Assembly (NCBI GenBank): GCA_905182995.1
Contig: CAJJDP010000105.1
Span: forward strand, 186,001 to 250,000
DNA length: 64,000 nt
Direction of reading: 5' to 3'
Origin: Paramecium octaurelia
Lineage: Eukaryota > Ciliophora > Oligohymenophorea > Peniculida > Parameciidae
Shown: one piece after another, positions 1-13,600 of the stretch
Numbering within the stretch: the first letter of the stretch is position 1
How the letters are laid out: each line of letters opens with the position of its first letter
Program-made: the position numbers and the translations under genes
The notes under the pieces: generated by a model
The model's database searches: none
The model's input: only the letters and a program-made list of their open reading frames with translations
Told to the model about the DNA's origin: nothing

Positions 1-392
1 TATTCAATACCCTAAGCATCATCAAAAATATATCGCTAATCAAAGGAATGATCTTCTTTTCACTTTAATTTTTTGATACCAAATTGATATGCTTCTTCCC
101 AATATATATCAATTTGGCATCATTATCGTATCGCATCCCTATGGCTATATCAATAGTCCGTTCATTCGGATTCTTATCTGTTATTTAAATCACTTCGCAA
201 GGGCCCTACTTATCATTATAATCTTACCGCCTTCTACACTCTATCTTTCACAAAATTTAGAAATTGATCCTCTGTTTGATTCCCCATGTAAAGATTCTTT
301 ACAAAGAAATGTATTTTGATTTCAGAACATTTGCTATAATGTCTTTTATCTAAGACATTTTAAAATCTTCTAGGCGATTGATTTCGACTCAT
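1..392 (-). CDS. Unknown protein, N-terminal part (cut by window edge)
   Basis: Read with TAA/TAG as Gln, an ORF opens at the ATG at 392 (MSRNQSPRRFQNVLDKR...) and runs off the window start. One 22-nt intron (206-227, GTA...TAG) is needed; without it the frame meets TGA. The visible part, about 120 residues, is basic at first, then mixed (FVKNLYMGNQTEDQ, later IDIAIGMRYDNDAKLIYIGK). No domain was recognised. It lies 27 bp downstream of the Ctf4-like gene on the same strand, normal ciliate packing. The missing C-terminus prevents a function call. Confidence 0.6.
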
Positions 393-418
393 CAATTTAT
401 AAAATATATTAAATATAA

Positions 419-3122
419 TCAATTCTTTTTTTTTATATTTTATGTCCCAAACGTTTAAGTAGGCTTCCTTTTCTCACCTATATCGAAGATACTGCTTTAT
501 TTCTTATTTGCAGATTTTGCAAACGGATTAAATTCATCCTCTTCCTATTGAGTTTCAGCTCTCTAAGATTGTATTTAGTATTATTATATGTGATGTTGTT
601 ATTATTGATGTTGTTGTTGTTGTTGCTGTTCTCTATGTTCTAAAATGGACTTTATTTAGTTCATATTAACTTAATCATTTTACTTTTACAGACCGAAGCC
701 TTATCTTTTTGGAGATTATGGTTTTTTATCAATACCGAAATTCTACTATTGCTTTATTATTTATTACTAAACATAAAATCAAATGACTTACTCTTTATAA
801 TAATTTAATATGGGTGAGCAGCTTTTACAATTCCTTATTGGATGTTTACTTTTCTTTCTGTAATTCCAACAAACTAATGATAGAATTCATATCATATTCA
901 TCTTTAATATGACATCTAAAGAATTCGATAGCTTTGTCCTTGGATTCATTTAAAATCTACTTAAATAAATCAACTCGGAATTTACGTAATAACTTTTGAG
1001 TCTCTTCCATCTTGTTGGAATCGTAAAGGTTTTGAGTATACCTGAGAAGGATATCATTTTATTTGTCGTCGTTTCTAGCATAATAGTACTTGCCAAATTC
1101 GTTCCATCTATATTATTCATGATTCAAGATGATCAATTAGGTTAGAAATTGTCTATAATTAGCTATCAATTTCTCATCTTAGGAGAAACACACAAATTGC
1201 TACTCAAAACTCTATTAAACCATCTCTTGTTTCATTGAAGCCAAAGGTTAATCTGTCTTTAATAAGCATAACTTGTAATCTTGGATTCCATAAAGCCAAA
1301 ACTTTGAATTGTGACAGACTTCTATCCATTTATTATTTTGATAAATTCTAATCGCTCCCTTGGAATCTTGGATACTCAATAATCCTTCATCAGAATATCC
1401 AATCCAAGAGAGAGAAGAGAAAGGAGTAAGAAAGATATCGAATTCTTCTATTTATTTCTACAAATCGATATCATAGATTCTCCCTTTTAGAACTTATTAA
1501 TTCAGCATTGGAGAAGTATCATGAAATACTAAACATAATAAATGTTCATATGAGCACATTGACACAATTGCCCTATTTGTAATGAATTCTAAAATCTCTA
1601 ATCCACAAAATGAAATCACTCTACAAATTCCATGATCACTCATTATTGCAAACCAATCATTTCCAATTGTCACTAGTTCAGCTCCTTCATCTTCTGGTAA
1701 TGAAAATTCGAAATCATCCACATCCCCTATAAATTATTAGAAGAACACAATTGACTTTCCATCTCCTACTAAATATCCTTATTCATCCAAATCATTTGGT
1801 CCTTTTGAGGCTAATACACATCCTCTATAATTTAATGTGCCAATAGCATATCGTTATGAATTACTTATCTTAAACCTTTTATAGAATGTTGAATCAAAGA
1901 ATTCAAATTCAATCATATTAGTATTCTTGCACAATATTATTGTCCCAACGGTATTGTAACATAAATATTATCTTCCTCTTGATGGTTATGTTTCACCTGG
2001 TCTCAAAATATCCTACATTCCTGAATCTAAATTCTACTTTTATTTTTTCTCCTTCTCATTTCCTCCTATAAATCCATCTAAATCATCTATGTTCTCCTCA
2101 ACATTTTCATCTCCCAATTATTCCTCTTCTATCCTCTAATTATTCTATTTCTTGACTTTCTAATTCAATAAATCTCTGAATGCTATGTTCTTATCTTTGT
2201 AGATTGTCTCCACTTCTTATAAAGGAGGATCTAAAGTAGTTTCAATTAGATTCCCATTGCAATCAAATAAATAGAACAAATTTTAGATTATTTTCATATA
2301 CAATGGAGTGCATTTAATATTAAAATACCAATGCAATGATAAATCAGTAAACGATTTGAAATTCCATAATTTTATCTCACCATCCTATGAGCATGAACCC
2401 ACACAATTATTATGTATCCATCTTATTATACAAATCTCACTCTAATGCAAAATTTAATATTGCTACTATAAATCTTAAGGTTCCTCATAAGTGAGGATAT
2501 ATTAAGCATTTATTTTTCCAGCAATCCAAAATGAATTACCTGAAGGATGGAAGTCTGATTACAACTTTTAGAATGCATCTGGAGATACTTATTTACTTAT
2601 TGTATATCTCTGCAATAATTAAGGTACTTATGATAACTAATAAACTATTAAACAACCATCACAACCTATACTGCACACAAATCTATCTTTCGGATCAAAT
2701 GCACAACTTAATATCATACCATCATGTCCAGGTTTACATCTTGATATTTTATTATCTCTATTCAATATTAATGAATTTTCCTCTGAGGCTATTCCCATTA
2801 TTTTACCATTCTTATTGTATTTTATTTCTATCGCCTTTCCTGTTAAACTAACTATAAGGGATGGCGCTGTCATTTGGATATCATCATATGTATCTACTCT
2901 CATATCTCCTATAGCAAAGACTTGTGAATTTAAAGGATGAAATGCCAAAGCCAAAATATTTGACTCAAGTACAGTTTCCGCGGTTTTTTTATGCTCAATT
3001 AAATCATACTCCCTCAAGCACTAATTCCATGCCACCAATGCTTTGTTTCCACTGACATCAAAGCCACATTTCCCTTTTCCCTCTATAATTGTTGTAGTCT
3101 TGAACTCTTTTGCACTTAACAT
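419..3122 (-). CDS. Ctf4/WDHD1 (AND-1)-like replisome WD40 protein
   Basis: Predicted 892 aa. In this family the protein is a homotrimeric hub linking the CMG helicase to DNA polymerase alpha and other factors at the nuclear replication fork. The N-terminal third reads as a WD40 propeller (ILALAFHPLNSQVFAIGD, GMILSCAFDPKDRFVCSIGC). From about residue 440 there is the Mcl1/Ctf4 middle domain, with the hallmark EGAELVTIGNDWFAIMSD followed by LEFITNRAIVSMCSYEHLL. The C-terminus is helical, then Gln-rich, then basic; I see no HMG box, unlike vertebrate WDHD1. One 25-nt intron (767-791) is required, because unspliced reading meets TGA. The start at 3122 gives MLSAKEFKTTTI just before the first propeller strand. 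Confidence 0.85.
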
Positions 3123-3254
3123 ATAAAATTAGTTGAATTATTTTAAAATAAATATGAATTATTAATCTCAACTAAGAGAACTTGTGCATTGTCATTAAAA
3201 TTAAATGAGTATACTTATATTTTAAGTAATTAATAATCATTTGCAAATAAATCA

Positions 3255-3701
3255 TCAATCAAGTGATTTTTAACCATATTTGACAACTTGCTTTCTTACA
3301 TAGTTCATAAAATCACCATTTTCTGAATATTCTGGTGTTAGTATTTTATTCTCTCTTCTCCAATCTAATATCGGTGGCAAATCAGCTACTCTACTTATTG
3401 AAATAAAAGAGCATTTGTTGTTAGAACATGATAATGCTTTCTGTTTGAATCTCGCTTTCTTATCATTGAATTGGTAATCCCTCCTTACAAATCTTTCTGT
3501 GCATTAAATTGAATGGATATTTTATAAATCGCTGAATTCATTCAGATGCTTTTATTTGCTTTTCCTAACCTATTCAAGTATTTATTATTTTATTTGATAT
3601 CTATGGTCTCCATTATATCTTTTATTCTTTAATGGTGCCAATGTAACTGTTTTTTTCTAGTATATTTCAAGACCTCCTTATTACAATTAAAAAGTTATCA
3701 T
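3255..3701 (-). CDS. Unknown basic protein, 148 aa
   Basis: A single-exon ORF from ATG at 3701 to TGA at 3255-3257. The protein is rich in Gln, Lys and Arg, with a possible cysteine pair (CSNNKCSF) near residue 95 and a tail DWRRENKILTPEYSENGDF. No signal peptide or membrane segment is visible and no family was recognised. It lies 132 bp upstream of the Ctf4-like start on the same strand. Codon use and balanced residue content argue for a real gene rather than chance openness under a TGA-only code. Confidence 0.6.
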
Positions 3702-4933
3702 TTATAAACATTAATGAATAAATTTATTTAGATTATTCTGAAACAAGTAATAAATAATAATCATAAAATAAGGGGGTTTTGGAACTTTTATAATTAAATT
3801 AATTGGATTTAGTTACTACTATATATTTATTAGCTTTCTTTTAGTATGCTAGAGCTTATATAATTATTGTAACTTTTAAAGAGCTAATTATTAAAACATC
3901 TTAGAATGATCTTCACTAAGGATGTTTGAAAAAGACTGTATAAATTCAGAAGTAAATATTTTATCTTTGAAATTTCGTTTAATGTTTAAACAGAACCTAA
4001 AGAACTTAATAAATCGTATGTATATTATATTTGCTATTGAAAAATAAATGTGTATAACGGAATGCAATCATTATAATTAAATGATCTATGAATTTAACAT
4101 GCATTAGTTTTACCAACATATTTATAACTTCTTATGTAGATTCATAATACTATTAAAAATTTTACCTATTTTCTATTCAATTCGTCAATTTCCAAAATTC
4201 TTTGGAGATATATGAATTGAATGTTTAAATAATTAATGAATATCTTTAAGGGCAATAAAACAGCTTTTTGGGTTGAAATTTATCCTTTATCGCCTGATAA
4301 AATTGGAATAAATTGTAATAAATTCAAATTTATTGATTAAAATTTGTCATCTTTTTAAAAAGATGAACCCACTTTACTCACCATTCAAACGATCCAAAAG
4401 CTGATAGACAAATGAAGATTTACAATATCGGAGATTAATATAAACTTTACATCTATTTGGATGTATTTGAATTACTAAATTTATTTTTTCAAGTTAATTA
4501 GTATATTGAGATAGTATTTCATACAATAAAAATAGAGTTTTATTAAAAATATAAGTGTCTAATAATTACATTTTTACAGATCATAATGTTTCTTTTCCTC
4601 CTTAATAGAGAAATCATAGGATTATTTTAGTATAATATTATATAAAGTAGATAAAAATAGAAACAACATACTGAAATTAGTTGCTAATGATTGAAAAATA
4701 ATCATTCAGAGATATATATTCAATTTATTTAGTAAATTAAAAATGAATAGTGAATAGTTAACTATAACAATCTGTAATATTTATACAAAATTATTTTATT
4801 TAAAAAAATTGATTATTTTATGTGTTTGAATTGGGTAAATTACAATTGATTGGATAATTTAATATAAGATAAGAAAGTTAGTTATGGACGATTAGAATAT
4901 AATACATATCTCTAATAACATGAATACTAATAT
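3702..4933. other. Gene-free A+T-rich stretch
   Basis: About 1.2 kb, unusually long for such a compact genome. I found no ORF with convincing residue composition on either strand, no tRNA and no obvious tandem repeat. It probably holds the promoter of the unknown gene ending at 3701 plus unidentified sequence. Confidence 0.4.
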
Positions 4934-5761
4934 TCAAATAGGTAAGAATTTATTGGTATTTGAACAATATTGGATAAATTAATCTCCTCTTTTTTTCTTC
5001 ATCAATTTTTCTGTTAATGGTACTGTCAAACCAGCCATCACGTAATATAAAACTAATGGACTGATCAAAGCTAAACAATCATGTCTTGATTTAATGCTTG
5101 CAATTGCAATGGTTGTCCAAGTCATTAAATCGAAAAACAAATTTGGATGTCTGCTCTTTTTCCATAAACCATCCTGACATATTGAGTTTTGAGGTTTGTT
5201 TTTTGAATCTTTAAATTATTATAATTGATGGTCTATCAAGATATAAATAATCATTACCTGCTAAACCTTCAAAATATATCCAGAATATTGATGTTCCTAA
5301 AATTGCCAATTAAAATGGATTCAATTAATTCTTAAATAAAAAGTACAATGATGAGCTTGTCACAAAAACAATGAATCCTTAGAAGATGTATTGACCAAAA
5401 ACAACTACATCTCTTTTTAAAGTCTCTTTTTTGTATTTTTAGAAAATGACATCATATCTAGGATCTCTAAATCCTCTCATTATTCTATAATAGAACAAAA
5501 ATCCTGCTAATCTGGCAGTCCACAAAGCAAGCAATCCCAATTTAAACTATTATTAATTTAAATACTTACTTTGTTCTCAAAAGAGGAAAGTCCAAAATGA
5601 TAGGCATAGATAGATCCTGCAACTAAATGACTGACTGTGTAGGCTACATCTACTATACACTCATTATTCTTTAAAATCTTATACAAAGAGTAGAAGGCTA
5701 TTTGATTTATTAGAATTCCTGGTAAAACCTTTTTTAAGCCAATCTCAATTAATTCCTACAT
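4934..5761 (-). CDS. DUF1295 / steroid 5-alpha-reductase-like membrane protein
   Basis: Predicted 259 aa, multi-pass. The C-terminal signature GLWKKSRHPNLFFDLMTWT followed by a hydrophobic ISPLVLYYVMAG segment matches the DUF1295 branch of the steroid-reductase/ICMT-like superfamily, integral membrane enzymes that mostly use NAD(P)H on lipid substrates. A preceding ADHQLQQFKDS fits the usual region before that signature. Two introns (5547-5569, 23 nt; 5233-5257, 25 nt) restore the frame. The substrate cannot be inferred. It lies 91 bp downstream of the histone H3 gene on the same strand. Confidence 0.8.
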
Positions 5762-5852
5762 ATTTTATTTATTTATGTAAATTAAAAAAATTTAATATTA
5801 TTAAAAAATAGTTAAAAACTTTCAAATATTTGTCATTGTTTATAGATATGAA

Positions 5853-6275
<423 letters not shown>

Positions 6276-7142
6276 TTTTTATTAATATTATTAATTGTCT
6301 TCTTAATAATTTGACTCGCCTTTATATTATAAATAAGATATTGATTAAATGAAGAATAAAATGCATATAAATTTTATTTTATTTTTTAATTTCATAAATA
6401 AATAGAATTATTTCTTTAATCCAGTTGAATCTCATTCAATTGGCTTTTATTCTGTTTGTAATAATGTAATTTAAATTACAGGCTGAATACTTTAAATGAA
6501 CTTCCTTCATGAACCAAAATAATGCAATTCAGTATTGATTTTTTCTAATATAAATAAGTGTTTTCTTGATTTGTATATTTCAATTTCAGAATTTGAATCT
6601 TCGAAAAAAGGATGACTATGCATTTTAGATCTTTTATCTCTACTAAAGCTTATTAGACATCTATCTAAATTGGATTAATTTTTTATTTCTCAACCAATCT
6701 GTCATAGTCACTATTATCAACCTTAACGATATCATAAAGTAGAACAAGAAACTACATTTAATATATGTTAATATTTTATATATATTATCGTAAATGGATT
6801 GGAGATTAAACAAAATCTCAAATAAAGGAAATGACCAGAGACCTAAAAGAGATAAGGATTTCCTAGTTATCTTTATGCAGAAATCATTAATTTAGTTTTA
6901 ATCTATAAAATTTTACTTTGCATCTATTATTTTTTCGCATTAAGATGTGTATTCTAAATAGATTATTTCATCTAAATATTTCATATTTTAAATTTGTTAT
7001 TGATCCCCTATATTGATTCACTCCATTTATGATAAGATAATAGGTTAACTATGAAAGATAGGTAATTGTGATCATAATTAATTAAGATAAGACTATTGTG
7101 ATCTGATAGTAATTGACTGATTATAATTAAAAATAAAAATTA
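6276..7142. other. Intergenic region between divergent genes
   Basis: About 0.87 kb between the H3 gene (minus) and the plus-strand gene at 7143, so it carries both promoters. I saw no convincing ORF, RNA gene or repeat. Confidence 0.45.
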
Positions 7143-7757
7143 ATGTACACAAAATTCAATCATAGACCTGTGCAAGAGTTTGCATATCAAAGGAAACCAA
7201 AGATTAAAGTTCTAACTAAACTAGGGTTTTAAGAACTTATGAAACTATAAAGCAATCCAGTGCAGTTTGAAGAACAAGAAGATCTGACTCTACGTAATTA
7301 TTATAAATCAGGTTGTTTAGATCCATTCACAAAGAAATACAGATCTTAGATCAATTTACGGGAAAAATTGAAGTAAGTAGAGAATGAAGGAGTTGGGGAT
7401 GAGGAGATTCAGGAATTCAATGAATTTGAAATGATAAATAAGGAACACCCTTATTTGTTGAGAAATCATGCTTATCCACTCTAAGAATAATATTAGGAAC
7501 CGCTTAAATTACCATAAATACAGACAGAGAGATATTAAAAAAGTAATGCTCCAAAAATATGGGAATCATCATTATTCACTGGGGAGAGAGTATAGTTAAA
7601 GAGGAGGAAGTAGAAGAGATAAGAGGCATTTAAATTGGCTGAGTCTTTGTCGTTGAAACATTTTGATGATTTACATTAAGCATACTAAGGAATTTAATGT
7701 AAATTGAATAGAGCAGTTAATTTTGAGAATAATTAATTTAAATTTTAAAATGAGTGA
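7143..7757 (+). CDS. Unknown charged protein, 204 aa
   Basis: A single ORF from ATG at 7143 (MYTKFNHRPVQEFAYQRK) to TGA at 7755-7757. The protein is hydrophilic and Lys/Glu/Gln-rich, with an acidic middle (VGDEEIQEFNEFEM) and a basic stretch (RRKQKRQEAF). No membrane segment or known domain was seen. Its stop lies inside the start of the cyclin-like ORF, an 8-base overlap at ATGAGTGA. That is odd for a nuclear gene and suggests that an unseen intron or sequence error affects the boundary, or that the two ORFs form one gene. Confidence 0.6.
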
Positions 7758-8451
7758 TACCGAAATAGAGTCATTGAATCCTTATTATAAAGACATTGTT
7801 GCATATCTGCACACACAATAAATTCTCATATATTAACAACAAGATCTGTCAGATGAGTTTAAAATATTGTCCCAATTTTAATATAGGCTGAAACTCAAAA
7901 TCTCAACATTATACTTAGCCAAATCAATTTACTTAAGGACTAATATATTAACTTAGGATTACTTATTGACAAGTCTGTGGATTGCAACCAAATTCGATCA
8001 ATAAGATAGATGCAAATGGCAGATGTCCACAGAAATAGAAACACATATTTTACAAAAGTTAAATTTTGAAATAACGAAACCAACCGTCATGGATTTCATT
8101 GAACAATTAATTTATTACATCAAAAAAACAAAGAGAATATCAGCTGATTAAGTTCGATTGATCTATGCTTTATCCTTAATGGCACTACCTTGGACATTGA
8201 ATTATGAGCCTTCTCAAATTGCTTTCGCTATTATTGTATTTCTCATCATTCATATTAGATCATATCATTCACACTCAAAAACATCAAAAATCATGGTTTC
8301 CAATCTGATTGCTATGACGATTTTCGCTAGCAGCTACTCACTAAATATGATTAGAATATAATCATTTCTTAAAAATATCCCTCTAGCTATCTCTTAATTA
8401 AAAAGAATTTACACAGACTCTATAATTGACAACTTGCAAATCTAGTATTGA
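7750..8451 (+). CDS. Cyclin-box protein (divergent)
   Basis: Predicted 233 aa without introns. The segment ISTLYLAKSIYLRTNILTQ, then LLTSLWIATKFDQQDRCKW, then EIETHILQKLNFEITKPT and VMDFIEQL follows the cyclin fold: helix 1-2, the (I/A)xK motif of helix 3, and the E-x2-IL-x2-L-x-F-x(4)PT motif of helix 5. Cyclins of this type activate a CDK; the protein is short, with no visible destruction box. A second cyclin domain is plausible in the C-terminal half but was not demonstrated. The partner kinase and cell-cycle role are unknown. The start overlaps the preceding ORF. Confidence 0.65.
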
Positions 8452-8565
8452 ATTTCAATTGTATATTATATTCACTCTTATTAATTATTCCATGACCAAT
8501 TTATGTAATTTTTAATATTTTATATTTCCAACACATTTCAACCAACTAATATATATATCATTCAT

Positions 8566-9064
8566 ATGGATCTAGCCATTATCATGAGCTAATTTTAACA
8601 AGCAGTATTCCAATTGAGATAAATCCTTCGAAAGAATAATCACCCAGATATTTTTAACTCAATGCTAAGCATCATATTTTCTGATGACTTCTCCTATCCC
8701 AATTAAGAATAAATTGCTAAACTGGAAAAAGCCTTCTTCTTGAATAAAGACACTGCCATCATACTTCAAATTCTATTAACATCATTTGAAAATAATAGTA
8801 CAAATTTACATATCAATCTTAGCCTTTACATAAATAGAAGATTATATAAATCTCCTTTTATATAGAATCGACAGCCACATTTCATTACTTGAATCTAACT
8901 CCTCCTCTTCATCAAGTCCTGCTCGATTTTACACTCAATATCAAGTGACTGAAAGAATCAAAAAGGAATAGAGTATTAACAAAAAAATCAAAAAATAAAC
9001 CAAAAATTAGCACAAAAAGACAGACAATACATCAACCCCAAAAACTAATAATAACAATCAATGA
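8566..9064 (+). CDS. Unknown protein, 157 aa, Ser run and basic tail
   Basis: Two exons joined by a 25-nt intron (8798-8822, GTA...TAG); unspliced reading meets TGA. The N-terminal two thirds is probably helical (MDLAIIMSQFQQAVFQLRQI; QIEDYINLLLYRIDSHISLL). A serine run follows, then a Lys/Thr/Asn-rich tail (KKIKKQTKNQHKK). No known domain was recognised. The frame-consistent intron and sharp change of composition support a real gene. Confidence 0.6.
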
Positions 9065-10628
9065 TAAATTGTCTTGCTCATAACCTTTAAATATAATACT
9101 ATTCTTTATTTTTTCTTATTCTAAAACGAATATCCTACAATTTTGTTTCATATCCTCTCTTCCTTTCTCTATATCAATACTATTCATGTGATTTGAATTA
9201 TTGAAATGAATTGAGAATGAGAGAATAACATTTAAAATTTTTTATAATTTATTTAATTGTTTAATATTAAACATATTTAACTTCTCATAAATTACTCTAA
9301 TTATTTCAATTACAGTGTCTAACAAAAAATACTATAAAATTATTTAAATAAATTCAAATTAGCAGTTCAAATTTTGAGTCTATAAATTCTCAAAAAGCCT
9401 TTTAAAATCTTAACTTTAGCTAAGCAAACTTTTTTTAAATTTATGTTACAAGACACTTATTAAAAGCGTTTAGCATTTAAACTATTAGCTTTATTTAATT
9501 AATTATGAAAAAAATATAAACAATTTTTAAAACCTTTATATATACTAAATTTTAGAGGAAAGAATGCTTACGTTTCAAGTTAACTAAGAATGACGCAACC
9601 TTAACGATCGACTCTATAATATTTTACAATGAAACCGATAAAGTTGAATAGATGAATCAGTAGATTGATAAAAGGGAAAGTAGTTATATTAGATTTCATC
9701 TCTAAATTAACAAATTTTATCTCAAGATATTTTCTTTTATTTCAATATAAATTCGCAATTTACCTTATGTAATTGGTATATATATAATTAACAAAACAAA
9801 ATTTCAAGGTTAAAAATACGATTCCAAATATTTAAAGTTATTTACTACTTTAAAAGCATTTAGTTTGAATCTATTTTTTATAATTTATTGGGAAATGCTT
9901 ATATGTTCAATATTACAGCTTCTTTTTGAAAATAAGTTTCAGTTAGCAACAGGTGCATTTATCATTTAAACTAGATTTTATTTCATTAAACTATTTATGG
10001 TAATAAAAACAAGTAAAATATTGGTCAGAATAATTATTAATTCTTATCCAGCATTTATTTTTTTTTGAATAACTTAGCCAATTAGATAATAATTATTTCA
10101 AACAATATTATAATATTATTATTAATTTCTACACCAAATGAATGGTCAAATAAAAAATAAAATGATCATATTCAATAGAATGCATTTAATTCTAAGGTTT
10201 TATTTAAGTATGATTTTAAAGGATAAAGATGGATTTTATTTAATTAAAACATGGGTGAACAGATGAGGGATATGGCAATCCTTAAAAAAACTTCAAAAGG
10301 CAATTAAGCACCTTTAATTTCTAATGTCTAACGATTGTCCGCAATATCATTATGTCTTTATTATTAGTTATAATTACAGTTAATAAACGTACTAAAGTTA
10401 GACAATGAATTGATACTATTATAAAAAAAATATGTTGGATTATTATTCAAATTATGATATATTTTCTAATAAAAAAATGGAATTTAGGATGGGTAGCATT
10501 TGAAATGAAATTGAATTCCTTAAAAATATTTGCAATTATTGTTATTTCTCTTACTATTGAATTTCAGGTCTCATAACAGTATTGGATTCTTGTATGGATA
10601 ATTATTATTTTATTCGTAAAGTATAGAT
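9065..10628. other. Gene-free A+T-rich stretch upstream of giant gene A
   Basis: About 1.56 kb without a convincing gene. A hydrophobic ORF beginning at 10505 looks superficially like a signal peptide, but it ends soon and lies in a different frame from the gene at 10629. Promoter sequence for the giant gene is expected here; no specific element is recognisable. Confidence 0.4.
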
Positions 10629-13600
10629 ATGTCATTTGCAATCTTTTTTTTATCTTTGATTGGTAACTTAAGCGGTCTGCAAATAAGTCTAATGGATTCT
10701 TTGTATTAATATAGTCAAGAGTCAATAGTGATATCTGAAAAAACACTATCAAATTTCAATGCTTTTAGATATGGATTATGGTCAAAATATAATCCTCTAA
10801 CAAACATTTAGTAGGTAGGAAATGTGGGATTGTTTGATAGCAATTGCTTTCTGTTACATAGTGCAGTAGAGGAGCTTTCATAGGCTCTTAATCTAATGTA
10901 TTATGATTGTGTAGACTATTCTTCAAAGAAGGTCCAGAAAAAAATTGTATTTATAGACAATGATGAAGTTGAACATTCATTTTCAATCGACATAAATCCC
11001 CTAGAGTATGAGAATGTTTGGTATTTATTTGAAATAATACAATGGCCATAATTAGAAAGATTTGAGTTAAGGATTATTTATAAATAGGAAACTTTCAATG
11101 AGTTTTTGAATATTAAAAAACCTTTTAAAGATGAAAATTTAAAGCTTATCTTTGGTGGGGGAATGATTGTAACTAATTCTAAGATTGGAACAATCACACC
11201 AGGTACAAAATTTTCGTATTTTCCCGGTAAATTGATTAAAGTTCAATTTTAATTTGAAGTCATCTCTGTGGATGAAGATTAAGAACTATTGGCAAGATCA
11301 TCATTTATTCCATACGAATAATGTGTTTGTTAAATTAATGATATTTTGGTACAAGATGATTTTTCTATTAATGGACTGGAAAATTAAATTTTTACTTCTT
11401 AGAATATAAACTGTAACTCTTTCTAATTATCTGGATGGTTAAAAATTACTGATATAATTTAGAATTCAGATGCATTTACTTATTAGTTCATCACTCTCTC
11501 TTCTAATTTTTAAAACTAATTAGGCGATAAAAATTTATCACCTTTTACTTTGTCGTATAAGATTTCTCAAATAAAGAATTAAATCATTGTAACAACTTAT
11601 AGCTACACATTTCCATCAGTAACAATAAGTTTTTCTGACGATCCATTTCTAATAACAAAAGAACTCGATCTCATAAATACCTTAATTCTTTGGTAATAAA
11701 TAAATATCCAACTCCTTAACGATTAATTAATAGTCAACATTAAATTTTATGAAGGACATGATATTTATGAATATAACATCTAATAATAAGTAAATTAGTT
11801 TAAATGTACTCGATATAAAATTTAGTATGGTAACATTTTATAATCAGCTACAAATTATTTAAAAATTGTAGCTAAATCAATAGGGTTTAATAATTGTAAT
11901 ACAATTGATACATTGTAAACTTGTCATTACAGTTGCTAAGAATGTGATGGCCCAACTTAATACAACTGTTTATCTTGTTCTATTGAGTCTTAAAGAATAT
12001 ATCTGCCTGATTTCAAAGCATGTATATGTCCCTTTGATACAATCGATGAAACGACTTGTAAATCTTATATAGACTCAAATTTACATGTATCAAATGAAAG
12101 AAAAGTAATGCCTAAATGCAAATATGGGTATTTTGAATATGAAGATAGTTGTTTTCGTTGGTATTTCTTTTTAATATGCAAGCCCTACCATAATTAATGA
12201 TTAATTGGTTACATGCTTAGAGTGCTTATAAAATCCTTAAGAATGGAGCAAGGATTCTTATTGCGAATACGACTTATTCATAAGCAAAAGTGGTGAAGTG
12301 GCAAATTATGTATGGAGGGGTTTTAGTTATTATTATATTTTTGACGGAAATGAGTTGATAATTTGCAAGAAATGTGTCACAACTCCTTCTTTTTTGGCTG
12401 AAGATTTACAAATAGAAGAAGTCTTAGGTCCAAAAAATCTAGGTATCATTTGCTAAATTATGGTTGATAATTGCGCTGATTGTTGGATATCTATTGATGG
12501 ATTTCAATGCTATAATTGTTTCTTTGGATATAATTTGATAAATGGTGTTTGCGTAAGTGAAGTCGATTACACTGTTAATGTCAAAAACTGTCCTCCATCA
12601 TATTACATTACTTCTCAAAGAAGATGCAAGTTATGTCCCATTCTTAATTGTAAATACTGCTTTGAATATCAAGTCGACGATTTATCTAAATGCACTCTAT
12701 ACAATAGATTTGTAGATTTCGATTTGGAGACCGAAATCAAAATTGGATGTGCATTATGTGAGGATACCTATATTTTTGATTTTGATATTGGAATCTGTAC
12801 ATTAGATAATCCAAAAATGGAAAATTGTTTGAGATCATATAGATATGATGGCTAAGAGATCTGCACTTTATCATAAATTGATGACTTTAGTGTGGCTCTT
12901 GAGATAATTAATTGCTAAAAACATTTATCTCATTGTGAACAATGTGTGTTATCACCTGAATTTACAATCAAATGCATTGTCTGTCAGGTTGGATATATTG
13001 CTTCAACTTCGAATGGAGGGTGTTATATGGCTGAATAGTATGGGTTCGACGGAGCTAAAATTATAATTGATGCTGTCTATGAATTTAAAGATGGATGGGT
13101 TCAAAGAATTTAGAGTTTTATGATGAACTTTTTACCAAATAAATAGTTCTATTTTCAATCTAGACTCAACTAATGGCTTTTATAAATGATAGTCGAATGT
13201 TAAGAGAATTATTACATTGACTCTAATTTCATTTGCCATAAAAAATGCGATTCCTCATGTTTAGCTTGTACATTTGATAAAAACGGTACTTAAGTTTGCA
13301 GCAAATGCCCTTTAAATTATTATTAACAACCAATTAGAGATTAAATAAATGGAACTTGTTCTTTATGTAGTTAGTTATGTGATGCCTGTACATCTAGAAC
13401 AGATGCTGAGATAAAAGTATTTATTTATTTCAGTTTAGACTAATCAACCGAATTTTATTCTTAAAGATACCAATTTTATCCATACAAAGAAGTGTCTAAA
13501 GCAAATTTAACTTCCTAACATCTATTTGGATCCATATGATTTAACTGCTAAGTATTGTTTTGATGAAACATGCTCAAAAATGCTCAAATATATTTATTAG

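Noticed and set aside
2531..2851. Plus-strand ORF of 106 aa
   Set aside because: Antisense to the WD40 region of the Ctf4-like gene, which has clear family motifs.
10505..10740. ORF starting with a signal-peptide-like sequence just upstream of giant gene A
   Set aside because: It lies in a different frame, ends soon at TGA, and the Met at 10629 gives a proper signal peptide continuous with the rest of the protein.
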